Origin: Trichuris trichiura
Lineage: Eukaryota; Nematoda; Enoplea; Trichinellida; Trichuridae
Length of the DNA: 64,000 nucleotides
Direction: 5' to 3'
Assembly: GCA_037903355.1 (NCBI GenBank)
Contig: JBAJFE010000005.1
Span: 1,550,001-1,614,000 of the forward strand
Made by a program: the position numbers and the translations under genes. Positions 20,994 through 32,630 of this stretch are shown one piece after another. Below the pieces are notes generated by a model. The model was given only the letters and a program-made list of their open reading frames with translations. It was not told the DNA's origin and did not search any database. Position 1 is the stretch's first letter, and each line of letters begins with the position of its first letter.

Positions 20994-23925
20994 CTACGCG
21001 TTCTTTTTCTCTCTGTCCATTTCAGCGTCGCCGACCATTTCGATTTCATTGTTTTCAAAAGTGGCCATTTCTGTTCGATCGCTTTCAATAACTGTAAAAA
21101 AGAAAAAAAGAACAATTTGAAAGCGTACGTTGTAGCTGGTACGAATACTTGTTCTGTTTTGAATAGTCGTCTCCATTTCCGAATCGCTGTAAGCGTCACT
21201 TTCGTAATCGTGAGTCTCAGTCATAATCGATTCTTCCGTGAGAGCGCTGGTCAAAACATTGTCTTTGTAATTGGCGCCTTCGTCTAACAACTCTGCGTCC
21301 CCTTCCACGGTTACTTAACACAATAAACTAACCATAGATCGAACTGTAACTGGTTGAATAGGCTCACTTTCAGTTTTGAACTGTTCGCTAACTTCAATTT
21401 GTTCAAAGACGTTCTGAGCCTGCAGAAAAAAAAAGTTTTCAGCGGTTTAAACTATAACCTATCGACGATAATATAGTTAAGAGTTGATCTGAGAAAAAGT
21501 TTTAAGAGTGATGGTCTCACCTCCTCATCCATGAAATAATTTTCATTTTCCGGCGAATGAACTTCCTCCTCCGCTTCCGCTTCGCCAACTTCCACATTGT
21601 CCATTGCGTCAATTTCTCTCAGCTGCGCGTTCATATCTTCGCGCACTTTTGCAATGGACTCTAAAAAGGACAACATTTATGCAAAAAAAGGAAATGAGAT
21701 GCAAACGTTAACCTTCGAGTACGCGTTGCGACTTCTTGTGCAGTTCCATTGTACGGATGGTATGCTTGGCCGGAAGGTAACATATTTGCGGCTGCGTTAC
21801 CGTAACAATGAAGCTTTGCAATCTTTTCATGTGGCAGATTTCGGCCTCATGCTTAAGAATTGAGAAAAAAACGAAATGGCAAAAAGTTGGCTCAATGCCA
21901 AGTCTACGTACCACCATAACGATGCCTCTTTTGCGTTGCAGACGCCGAATTTCAAGTCTTTGCTGGCGCCTCTGCTCAATAATCTTTTGCTTTTCCTCGG
22001 CGACCTTTTTTCTTTCCTCTTCGCGTTCCGCCTCCAAACGGGCGCCGACTTCTTTTATCTTTTTCGCCTACGCGCAGCAAAAAAAATCAATAAATTCAAA
22101 TTGCTACAAAAGATGCTCAGGTTCATTTGGCGTACCTGGATTTCAAAACCTTCGGGACCCTCGCTGTCGAACGTACGCAACGTGTTCATCATCATGCCGA
22201 AGAAGCGACGATTTCTGCAATAGTTACGAACACGTAAAAAGAGGCAAACCGAAACTTACTTGAACAATTACCGTTCATTCGCACTTTTTGGCGCCTTGCT
22301 GCGAACCGCTGCGGCTTTGGCCGCCGCTTGTCGTTCCCTTCTATGCTGCGGCGAAGCGTGAGAACGAACCGCCCCCAACTAAGGAAATAAGCGGAACATT
22401 TTTTTAAAAACAATACAACAAAACATTTCTTTTTCTCACTGATGAATTATCTCGGGGAGGCGAAACATCGGAGAAACTGCAAAAAAAAGAGCTCTGTAAG
22501 AAAAAAAAAATAAGTTTGCAAAATTTGCATACGTGATTGGACTAATCTTTGACCGACGTTGAACTTTGACGGACGGTTCTTCCTGATCGGTTTTGTCGTC
22601 TCCTCTGAAGAACAACATTCGACTAAACCTTTTTATTTTTAAATAATAAAGCAATGCTTACTGATTGACAATTCTTCGCGGAGGACTGTCTCTTCGCCGG
22701 ATGGGTCTTTTTGTCTCTTCCCCAAACGGCCGATTGAAACGACGCTGACTTGAAAAAAAAATAAATCGATTGATAGGCAATTAATCGCGCTCATTTAATA
22801 ATGTACATTAGTGCCCGCCGTTTGTCATAAACAGACTCTGGACGCGAGCCAAAAATGAATATGCTATTGCGCTTTAATGGAACGCAGCCGCAAAAGTAAA
22901 GGACTACGCAACAAGAAGCGCTTAAATACAGACGGTATGGTACCTACCCATATTTTATTTCGCCGCGACCGTAATAGCCTGCCGGTCGTTCTCTGAAAAA
23001 TACGAATGTTCGAAAAGCGATTTGGCGAAAATAAATTCTCAACTCATTTCTGCTCGACGTGAAGCCTCTGCGCATTGGTTCTTCGTAGTCCATACGACGT
23101 GGCCGAGGTCTGCAATGATGAATTTTGAAAGCAAAAGCGTATACGCCAATTTTCTACCCTGTAATAGTAGGACGATCGCGGCTCCATTCCTCGCGCCATT
23201 CCATGTTTGCCTCCGGAACTTCCCTGAAAACAAGATTCGACGGGAAAGGAAACGAAAGGATTTCCCGCTCTTTATTTATTACTTCCAGGAGGACTCCCGT
23301 TGGTAATGGCGATCTTCTGGACTAGGCGGAGCGGGTCCGTAAGGGCGTTCTGTTTCTTCTAGCCGCCTTTTCCCTAACGGGGGAGGATACTCTACGTACT
23401 CTTCCCTAAAAAGGCTCAACTAAATAAATCCAACAACCAAAGCTGCCGCTTACCTGCGCGTATTCCACGAAGATCGAGGACGAAACCCTGCCCGCGTCGA
23501 CATTGGGTGTCGATTACGCCTACTAAGAAACACCTTTTTTATTACAGAAAGCAAGACACGAAAAAGAGTACTTTTCGGCCCAATCATTTGAAGGTTGTTC
23601 CATTGGTCCATAGTGAGCTTCCTCTACGGGAGGAAGAACGCTGAGAAAACAAAAGCCTTAATAACTGACTAATAAAGAGAAGGACATACGGTCGACGATG
23701 AAAGGAGTTCAACGGTCCTCTGCCTCTTGTTGCAAGCCCACCTCTACCGCGAGGCCTACAAAGACAGCGAGTGAAAACAAGACGTAAATACGCGTGAACA
23801 ACATGCCGGCCAAAGGGGCGTCCGGTAAGCTTTTTGAAATCATCTTCAAGAGCATGCATATGCTCCCAGGCCTCGTTTAGCTTGGCATCGTAATCGGATA
23901 CAACCGTAGCCAATTCCGTCGCCAT
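20994..23925 (-). CDS. PNN: Pinin (splicing and exon-junction-associated protein)
   Basis: Pinin is a nuclear-speckle protein linked to the exon junction complex (with RNPS1/SAP18) and splicing. The start at 23925 gives MATELATVVSDYDAKLNEAW and DDFKKLTGRP, the conserved pinin N-terminus (KLTGRDP in human). An Arg/Gly/Pro-rich stretch over several small exons (RPRGRGGLATRGRGP, then Arg-Glu-Pro repeats) follows. The pinin/SDK/memA domain is then clear: NRRFFGMMMNTLRTFDSEGP, a charged coiled coil (EREEERKKVAEEKQKIIEQR), EAEICHMKRLQSF, then ICYLPAKHTIRTMELHKKSQ, matching human LFYIPGRMCPATQKLIEESQ. The C-terminus is acidic (EVGEAEAEEEVHSPENEN) and ends before TAG at 20994. The RS-rich human tail is lacking. 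About 15 exons. Confidence 0.88.
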
Positions 23926-24765
23926 GTTGATTCACCTGAAAACAACATAAACGTACAGTAAAAGCGAAATAAATATTTTAAAAATTTCCTACCAAACCGC
24001 TCGATCAGGCTATTTCAATTGACACAACGTCAAAGAAGTACTAGACAACAACTACAGTAAGAATAAAGAAGATCAAGCTACAATATCACAAAAGTTGCGA
24101 CTGTGGAAAAAAAAGCTTGCCTAGCGGCATGCGCGAGCTGTAAAGGCTTACAAAATGCGTTCCAAAGCTCAGGAAAAAAAAATAATTTTTATCGTCCCAT
24201 TTATTTCAATTAATTAAAATGACCAGCAGCTGGAATGCAATTCAAGCAAATGGGCTGAGAGTAGACTACGGAACAAGAAAAAATTATCGCGCTGCCAAAA
24301 GCGATATAGCAGCTGAAATCAAAATGCCCAGTTTGCATTGTAAGCATTAACCACTATCGGCGGAAATCGTTATCGCGCTACTGCTATCGTTCGAGACGAA
24401 AGCCTTAGTGAAAATTCTTTTCGCCAGCTGGAAATATTGTTGCTACTCGTTAAAAAAGAGTAAGTACAAGTTAAGATGAACGAAACACAATGCTACTAAG
24501 CGAAATTTAAAATTTTAGTAACCTGACTTTCTTTTAGTTTCGCATACGGTATGTTCCGATGCAAAAGTTGACGTTTCCTTCAATCCAAGGTTGCTAAATA
24601 TGGAAGAAAACGAACTGCTGTAAAAAACAGTAATATTGAAGCCCTATAAATTGCTATTGGTTAAAAAACGATCGCGTAAGTGCATGTATCTTTATTTCCG
24701 CGTTTAGGCGGTATCCTTTTTTAGGCTGCGGATGATTAGGTGTCACTGACTTTTGCCCTCGAGAA
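23926..24765. promoter_or_regulatory. Divergent promoter region between pinin and SCFD1
   Basis: These 840 bp separate the start codons of two genes transcribed away from each other, so both promoters must lie here or in leader introns. TACAGTA occurs at 23954-23960, 29 nt before the pinin ATG, and again near 24052. No TATA box is evident. The function is inferred from position. Confidence 0.5.
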
Positions 24766-27700
24766 ATGTCCACCGGCCTTCAGTCATCCCACACGTTGCG
24801 GAGTCAGCAGATAGGTATATTTATTGGACCAAATTCTCTTGCATGCATAGTAGTGTTCGTTTAACATTTTAAATTAGTCGAATAGTCGATTTCAGCTGTT
24901 CTTCGCCAAATGCTGAATTTCAATCGTCCTATATCCAATACCGTATCGTTCGATCCATTCTGGAAAATATTGGTATACGACAAAACTGGTATGGACATAC
25001 TGTCTCCTCTGTTCACCGTGAAGGAACTTCGTGACTACGGCGTGACGTTGCACTTGTAAGCTTTCAAACTTATATTAAATAGTTAAAGATTGGTCGCTTA
25101 GTTATTGCGACTACGCCAAACAGATTATATCCCCACTTTTATACTATCACGTATATTGTGTTAGTTTGTTTTGCGTATAGTCGTAACTGACAGCGCGTGG
25201 CTTTTCAGGCAGTTAGCCAGCCAGCGCGATCCATTGCCAGACGTTCCGTGCATTTACTTTGTTGCTCCATCGCGGGAAACGATCCAAGCTTTGTGCAACG
25301 TAATGTCGCATAGCGATTTTCAATGCACATTCACGACAGAGAATTGTTAAGGACTTTGTCGGTGGTCTTTACGAATCCTATTTTCTTAATTTCATCTCTC
25401 CGTTGGCTCGCCCTTATTTGGAAGATTTGGCCACGGCAGCTGTCAAGGCTGACGCCCTTTCGCAAGTTCGAAAAGTAACATTTTCTTTTTAAAAAAATAT
25501 AATTTCAATTTCGTACGTTTTCGTTCAAAAAACTTTCAGGTTTTCGATCAGTACATGTCCTTCATTACGCTCGAAGATGATTTGTTTATTTTGAAGCGCT
25601 ATACGGACGACAGCCCGCTGTCATTTTATTGTAAGACATTTTTGCATAATGTGCGTGTAAAAGTTATATTTTGTTAGCTATCAATCGACCCGAAATGGAT
25701 ACAAATACAATGGACGAAATTGTGGCTGCAATGGCGGATGGCCTCTTCTCAGTATGCGTAACTTTAGGCTGCGTTCCCATAATTCGATGTCCTCGCGGAA
25801 ATGCGGCCGAACTTGTAGCCGAGGTGACATTCCATTCGGTGACTTTAATGTAACCTTTCCAATTGCGTCAATTTGAAGAAGTTGAATGGAAAAATTCGTG
25901 ACAATTTGCGAGACGCCAGAAATAGCCTATTTTCTGGCGAAACAGCGCGCCAGTCTTTATTCGGCTTTCAACGGCCTCTGTTGATCATTTGCGATCGTAG
26001 TTTAGATTTGGCAACGCCCTTTCACCATACATGGACCTATCAAGCTCTTGTACATGACGTCTTGGTTAGTCTACAGCTTTTTTTAACTTTTAACAAAATC
26101 CCCCTTTTATTCTTAAAAGGCGTTCGAACTAAATCGCGTCATGATTCCGTCGGCAAACGGAAATTGCCAAGAGTTTGATGTTGCTGTTAGCGACAAATTT
26201 TGGAATACCCACAAGGGAAGGTACTGTTTGAATGTTACCTTTTGATTTTCAAGTTCTCTTCCGCTTTTAGTCCATTTCCAAACGTCGCCGAAGCCATCCA
26301 AGTGGAACTGGAGAACTATCGAACCAGAGAAGAGGAGATACGAAAGCTGAAAAGCGCTATGGTTACCAAGACGCTTGGCAAAGTAATGAAATCTCGTGTA
26401 TGCATACTGTAGGGATTGGAAGACGAAACGGACGAGACGGTTTTCATGCTAACGGAGAGCACGGCCGAGCTCACGTCGGCAATGCGCTCTTTGCCTGAAC
26501 TTTTGGAACGAAAACGATTGATTGATTTGCATACCAACATAGCGACAGCCGTTTTGGAGCAGATAAAGGTGTTCAGCCGCGTCAAATATTCAATTTTTTG
26601 AAAATGTGATTTGCAGGTTCGTCAGTTAGATTCCTTCTTCGAGGCTGAAGAAAAGCTTATGAACAAGCAAAGCACCGATCGACCGGTGTTGGATATTATA
26701 AAGGACCAAAATGTCGGTTCGCCCGAGGATAAAATGCGTTTGACTTTGGTAAAGTATCTTTGCGACGAAATGACCGACGTAAGCGTTTTCTACAGTACTA
26801 CCCACCGTCGGCTGCTCATTTTCGCTGCGTGTTTTTCAAGGGCGATTTGTCCGCGTGTCTGCACGCCTTGGAAGCGATTGGTTGCAACACGGCGGCTTTC
26901 AAATATCTCAAGCGCGTCAAGTAAGTACTTATTAATTTTCATTTTTTTAGACCACTATCATCGTACTACCGCAGGCAATTTTCTTCCAAGAATTTGCTCT
27001 CCAACCGTCATCACTCAAGCGGTGGCGGTACGAAAACAATAGGCATGTTTTCGAAATTGTTGAACCAAAGCTCTCAGTTCATTATGGAAGGCGTTAAGAA
27101 TTTAGTAATTCAAAAACGGGTAAGTCTCTCGTTTATTTTGAATTAACATTAGCTTCAAGTTGTTGATTTATAGCTTTTTTTAAAAAAATTGGAAGCTCAG
27201 GTTCCCTTGGTTACTGTACAATTCAAAATTTTAAATCCACCAATAGCAGTAGCGCGTCTTTTTATTCCCTAGTTTCGCCAGTTTCTGCTGTTAACGCCTC
27301 GTTTACGATTGGGCAGTTTTTCTTTATGCAAATTTTTTCTTTACCGAGGCTGACTTTTTCTATTCTCATAGCGAGTTCGAGCAGCTATTTTCTCGCGCGA
27401 AAGACGAGCAATTCTGAACAGTTAACGTTTAGTTCGATGTGTAGAATTTTACATTTCGTTTAACTGTGCTTTTAACGTTCGAATCGAATTGTTAGAACCT
27501 ACCGCTGACTGGTGTTGTTGACGCACTTATGGAAGCAAAAAGTAACGCTGAAGTTGACGATTACCTTTGTTTTGATCCAAAGTTGCTCAAGGACGCACCC
27601 GCAGTCGGGTAACAGCACACCACTCAGCAGTGCAACGTAGTCAGTCCATGTTAACTCCCTTTTTAGGCAGAAAAGTCGCGCTACATTTAACGAAGCAATT

Positions 27701-27913
27701 GTGTTCATGATCGGCGGCGGTACATACGCGGAATATCAGAACTTATTGGACTATCGCAAATCAAAACGTATCATCTTCGGTTGCACAGAATTGGTCAACG
27801 GTGTTCGATTTCTCGATCAGGTAAGCGATTTCAAAAAAAAAAGGTTAACTTCTTCCTTTTCCTCTCAACGTTCCCTTTTTTTCTAGCTCACTCGTCTCGG
27901 CAGCGAAATATAA
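24766..27913 (+). CDS. SCFD1: Sec1/Munc18 family protein SLY1 (SCFD1)
   Basis: SLY1 binds the ER/Golgi syntaxin-5 SNARE complex and promotes vesicle fusion between ER and Golgi. The start [16 protein letters not shown] joins by splicing to [20 protein letters not shown], matching the vertebrate KRMLNFN block. Further matches: [121 protein letters not shown] and [12 protein letters not shown]. The end reads [39 protein letters not shown], then stop. About 14 exons; one intron after KNLVIQKR is about 375 nt, long for this gene. It appears intact. Confidence 0.95.
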
Positions 27914-28167
27914 AAATTCTTTTGGTTTATTTGTTATTTGTCCAGAGACACAGACGTCTCCGTTCCAGCAAAAGCGTAAAAAGCATTTTATTTTGGCGGG
28001 TAAAACGAAAAGCGTACTGTATTGTTGAATATACGTCTTTTTAAAACTACTTTCTTAAAACAGTAACTAATAACTGCGGTTTTTTTAAAGCAGAAAGGGT
28101 TAAACATTCCTGCGAGCCAAAGGCGGCGGCGGCGGCGAACCATCGGCTGACTATGCGCTCTTTCATC

Positions 28168-30614
28168 TCACGGTCTGTAGTGAATTTTCATGTGAGCACT
28201 TCTACTTTTTATCTTGTAAAACACTCTAAAAGAACAACGGGGGTTTTTGAGGGAAGAAAACATTGTCGTACTCACCTTCCGCAGATATTGCACGGATAAA
28301 CTTCGTCCGATTCGCTGTAGGTGCTACTGCACGTTTCCATTGGCAAACTTGACGACTGCGCGTTCTAAAAAACGACGGTTAAAATTGAGCGTTATCTTTT
28401 TTTTTCGCTTTTCTCTAATTAGCATTACAGCAACGGACTGAACCCCATTGGACGATGCCGGCGATCTCAGACGACCAAATTGAAGAAACTCGCGTCGTTG
28501 TTTGGCCATTCTGAAGGCATGATAGCTTCGCTTGAAAACGATCTTCCAACTATAGTAAAAGGCGATGCAGTCAGCCACCGACTTAGTGCCAACCTGTTCA
28601 TTCAAAAAAAAACAACTACAAGCTATGAAATGATATACGCTCATTGTGACGCCTACGGCCGCTGAAACTTCATTGAAATCTTTGTCGCCTTTCAATAGCG
28701 CATCTTCAAATTGGATCATCTCTTTCGCTGACCACTGCTGACAATCTGAACAACAATATTCACTGGCGTATATCATTATTGTACAACCAACCATTGTAAG
28801 TATAATCATGCAATGGATGTTGGTGGTCGAACAGTGGTGCCGAAGCTGTTAAACGATTGGCCGCTTTTTGAACGTCTCCTCGGCAATCGTAGAGAAGATG
28901 CAATGCCAATTCGGTATTTATACCACCACCGGGAACTGCCGGGCTGCTTGCCAAATGAAGAAATGCTTCCACTTAATGGAAAAAAAATAATACGTTGCTT
29001 CCATTTTTCCGTTGTAAAATTACCTGTGTCCTGAGGCAAATGATTCAGGCAGTTTGGATCGAACAATAGTACAGCTCTTGCGCCACGCTTGCACACCTTC
29101 GACGAGTCTCAAAGAGAGAGAAGAGATTGGTGACATTTGGCGGTAAAAAATTACTTCCATTTACCCAATGGCGCCGATGGTACTGTAGCCTGATATTCGG
29201 TACCAACGTTTATATGACTGGAAAATAAGCAGAGAAAAAAAGTTAACGACTAAAAATCAATTCTTCTTCTTATTGTACACGTACGGTAGAGAGTCAGTTT
29301 TCACTGGCGAGTCTGGAGGTGACACAATGGCAGGACTGACGTCATCAATTTTACGACTGCCTGCAGCCACGGCGGCACTGAGGTCGACTGAAACAATTTT
29401 TCTTTAAAAAAATGCTTATATCTGGAAATGGTATGCTTACGGTTTTCCCAGAACGATTCCTTTCTCGAGTAGCAAACAGGCGCACTTTTGGGTGCCACCG
29501 GTGACGGTCGACGAATTCGACAAAACAGACCGGATCCTCGTCGAAGCGGACTCAATATAGGCGGCGGCGTATAAGGTGTTCTGGCGCGAACTCCAATCAT
29601 CGATATGCCGTTGTTGTCGGAAAAACTTGGCGATCTCAACTGACTTTGAAAACGATTGAAGAACACGTAAGGCGGTATAATCAATGGCAACGGTTTGAAT
29701 CGCGACTTGGAATTTCGACTTGTTGCTGTTGTTATTGGCGGCAGACCGCTTTTTTCAATTGCCTCGTCGGATTTGCTTTTGTCCGTAGGCGACAACAGGG
29801 CGCTGCCCGACGGTTTAAACATTGCCTGATCGGCGTGACGTAACGAACATGACCGGGCGCGACTCCAAGTTTTCCCGTCGGTCATACCGTTCTTTTTCAA
29901 CAGCAGAAATATACTATCCGGTTTACCGCGACTTTTTCGTCTTGCTCGTACAACCGGCGGAGGCGGAAGAGAAAATGCCGTTGACATAAAGTCCTGAGCA
30001 AGACTTCCCGTTCGACTTGGAGCAAATAAGGAACAAGGCGCCGTTGAATGCCTTTTACGGTGTTCTCTGCATTTCAAGTTGATCCCGTCGCTCTCGCCGT
30101 CCAAGTCAAAGTTGAATGAGCTCATATCTCCGGTAAAAACGTTGCCATGATCGTCGCCGCCTTCAACTGATCTTAGCATTGTTTCAAATTCAAAATCGTC
30201 CTTTAGCGATGTCATCGTCTTCGCGTACGCATCCGTTGGAAATGGGCCCATTGAAGTGGCTAAGTGAGCTGCCGGATCGAAAGGTAAACCACCGCTGCCT
30301 TCCATTGGATGGTACGTACTGCCCTCATGCTTAATCGAACTATCAGCAGCGAAGTTGCGAAATAAGCTTAAATCCATCATTTCCGTCTCTTGCGAACGAT
30401 TGCTTAGCGTATGCACAAAATTATCACCGGTCATTGGATAGTCCAATCGGTTGACACTATTTGGATGGCCACTGATTGAATGGTCGCCCATTTTTGTTTG
30501 CACATCATTAGCTTTAGTCTCCATGCCCATAAGATTCGCGTCGAAAACGGGCGAATACTCTCCTACAGTTTGACCGGTGTGTGGCTGCGCTTCTTTTTCA
30601 CCGGTATTGTTCAT
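28168..30614 (-). CDS. ELM2-SANT corepressor with C-terminal zinc finger (MIDEAS/TRERF1/SAEG-1 type)
   Basis: Proteins of this group (human MIDEAS, TRERF1, ZNF541; C. elegans SAEG-1) hold HDAC1/2 and DNTTIP1 in the MiDAC deacetylase complex through the ELM2-SANT module. The first large exon encodes about 400 residues of low-complexity Ser/Pro/Arg-rich sequence from MNNTGEKEAQPHTG. Then come the ELM2 core INVGTEYQATVPSAPLGKWK, LLFDPNCLNHLPQDT, SSPAVPGGGINTELALHLLY and DCRGDVQKAANRLTA; the SANT domain QQWSAKEMIQFEDALLKGDK, DFNEVSAAVG, TKSVADCIAFYYSWKIVFKR; and a final C2H2 finger, YPCNICGRVFYKIKSRSAHM then KIHYRP and stop. TRERF1 has the same C-terminal finger (VFDKIKSRNAHMKRH). Which of the three vertebrate paralogues it best matches cannot be told here. 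Confidence 0.88.
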
Positions 30615-31539
30615 AACGTGGTGGACAATAACGCTATGTCACATTTGTTTTCTACAATAGAGCATAAATTTTGAAAAACGATCGATAACAAGTCGGTAAG
30701 TAGGCAGCGCGGTCGGCATATTACCGCCAAGTTAATTAAAGCACATATTGAGTAAGCATAAACTTGGAATGCAATTGTAAAATAGGATAATCTGCAAAAC
30801 CGTAGCAACCCTTAAGTTACCTGCCGATCAGTTGGTCGAGTAAAAATGCATTTTGCAACGATTAGTCAGCGTAAAGCGACAAGGGCGGAAGAAAAAATTG
30901 ACAACACGACAATGGAAGGCCAGAAATGCTATCAAGGCCATTCTCTTTCGGTTGGCGGCGGAAAATTATGCGCCAAAGAAAGGGTAAGTTTGAAAACGCG
31001 TAGCGCAATCAGGTCCGGCGCAAATGTGGGCTAATCGCCGTTGCAAAGCGTTGCAACGGCGGTGTTTTGCCCAAGTGGGCGTCCGTCGCGCGCAAAAAGT
31101 TCCAATCCAAACTACAACAAAACCAATGGCAGCAAAACTGCCCATGCAAAGAAAAACAACACTGCGCAATGAAGTCCAACTCTACAGTAAGAAACGAACG
31201 TGCAAATCAAATATCCTTTATTTCAAATTCGAAAGGTTTAACAAGCGTTGGCGGTTAAAATAACCGAAAAACCGCCGTAGAAATAATTTTTTTGTTTTTT
31301 CAATCGTAACATTTTGACAATAAGCAATATGCAACGTAAAATTAACGTAACCGCCGACAGTACCTTTTCCTAAGGCTTTGTAAAGCATATTTCCAAAGGT
31401 AATGTAAGCAGCAGTGGGTGGATTGTTATGAAAACGCTTATATGGGCCAACCGTAATTTCCAGTCTGTTGTCCTCTTTTCTCTTCAATTCGGGATGACGG
31501 AGAATAGTTGCCGCGCTCGCGCGCACTTAAGTAGTATCA
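30615..31539. other. Gap with ambiguous short open frames
   Basis: The stretch 30846-31263 is open in two plus frames and one minus frame, and a minus frame of 102 codons covers 31218-31526. None resembles a known family, and the only in-frame splice I could build (30983-31011) would be a 29-nt intron, which is implausibly short. A small gene remains possible but is not supported. Confidence 0.35.
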
Positions 31540-32630
31540 ATGTGGCAAATGGAGCAAATTTTTAATTGTACAGCCTACGGGAAGCTTGGACGCTTCACGC
31601 GATGCTCCTTTTATTGTACGAATTTGTTATCAATGGTAAAATTGCTTATAGTGCCCATTTTGCGTTTTTATTCATTTCGTCATTTCAAGATGGTGAATAT
31701 TGCTTCCGTTGGTTGCGGTTTGTGGGTAATAATTTCAAAACGGCCATTTTCCGCTCTCTTCGAACCGAAGTTGTTCGTCGATGTTGCTTTTCTTCTACTT
31801 TTCCTCAGCTTTATTGGTGCGGTGGTCAATGCAGTCGGCTTCTACGTGACTCAACGCGAATTGCGATGTTTTATGTACATTGTAAGAATTTCGATAATAA
31901 TCTTTACGAATTTTTCTGCATCTTCAATTTTTGGCTTAGTTTTCGGTATCATGTCTCGTTTTATCGTTGATGCTTCTCCTTGCCGGACTTATGGGTTTCA
32001 TCTTCCAAAAACAGGTAACAAACCTCTTCGGCTTTTCTTCTTCGCTTCTACTTACAAAGTGGCGCTTTAAAGTTGAAGCTGAACGCTCTGGATTTGCAAA
32101 TCTTGACCGCATTGCGTAGCCTTTACGGACAGCCGCCGGATCAAGCAATCACTGTTGCTTTGGATATGCTTCAAGAACAATTTCGTTGCTGCGGAGTGGA
32201 CGAACTTCCCGGTGGGGCAAATTTCACAATTTGGCGATCCTCCAAATGGCATATGAATCAACCGGCGAACAACCGCCTTTTGGTACCACTTTCCTGTTGC
32301 GTTCGTATTGGTCAAAAGTACGTCAATTCAAGCGCCTGTCAACAAACTGACTTAAAAAATCCCGATCCTACTTATGTTTACACGCAGGTTCGATTTAAGC
32401 AAGTTTTCAGCGCGTCTATTCATTGATGTGTTCCTTCTTAGGGATGCTATCGCAGGTTCGAGAATCACATTATGCAAGTTGCTTTCGTAGAAGGTATTCT
32501 TGGAATGTTAGCCAGCGCCTCCTTGGTAGGCTATTGAAATGACGTTAATCTTTCGCTTCAGCTAACTTCTTGACTTCAGATCAAACCAGCCCTATTCTGC
32601 GCTTTGCTAGCTCGCTTGACCCAAAAATAA
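31540..32630 (+). CDS. Tetraspanin
   Basis: Tetraspanins are four-pass membrane organisers. Evidence: helix 1 region VNIASVGCGLWVIISKRPF; helix 2 LFVDVAFLLLFLSFIGAVVN with the ELRC after it; helix 3 VLSLMLLLAGLMGFIFQ; the large extracellular loop with the signature CCG (QEQFRCCGVDELPGGANFTI), a second CC pair (LLVPLSCCVRIGQKYVN) and a later Cys (SSACQQTD); then GCYRRFENHIMQVAFVEGIL leading into helix 4. The final intron (32526-32579) joins ASASL to IKPALFCALLARLTQK before TAA. The first exon is uncertain: the frame is open from 31540 through a candidate intron (about 31633-31689), so the true start and helix 1 are not fixed. No subfamily is assigned. Confidence 0.75.

Noticed and set aside
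30846..31263. Possible small gene (several open plus frames, one minus frame)
   Set aside because: Three frames are open at once, none resembles a family, and the only joining intron would be 29 nt.
31218..31526. 102-codon minus frame with a vaguely cystatin-like TVGGYVNFTLHIAYC segment
   Set aside because: The resemblance is one short stretch; no signal peptide, no second conserved motif and no splice support.
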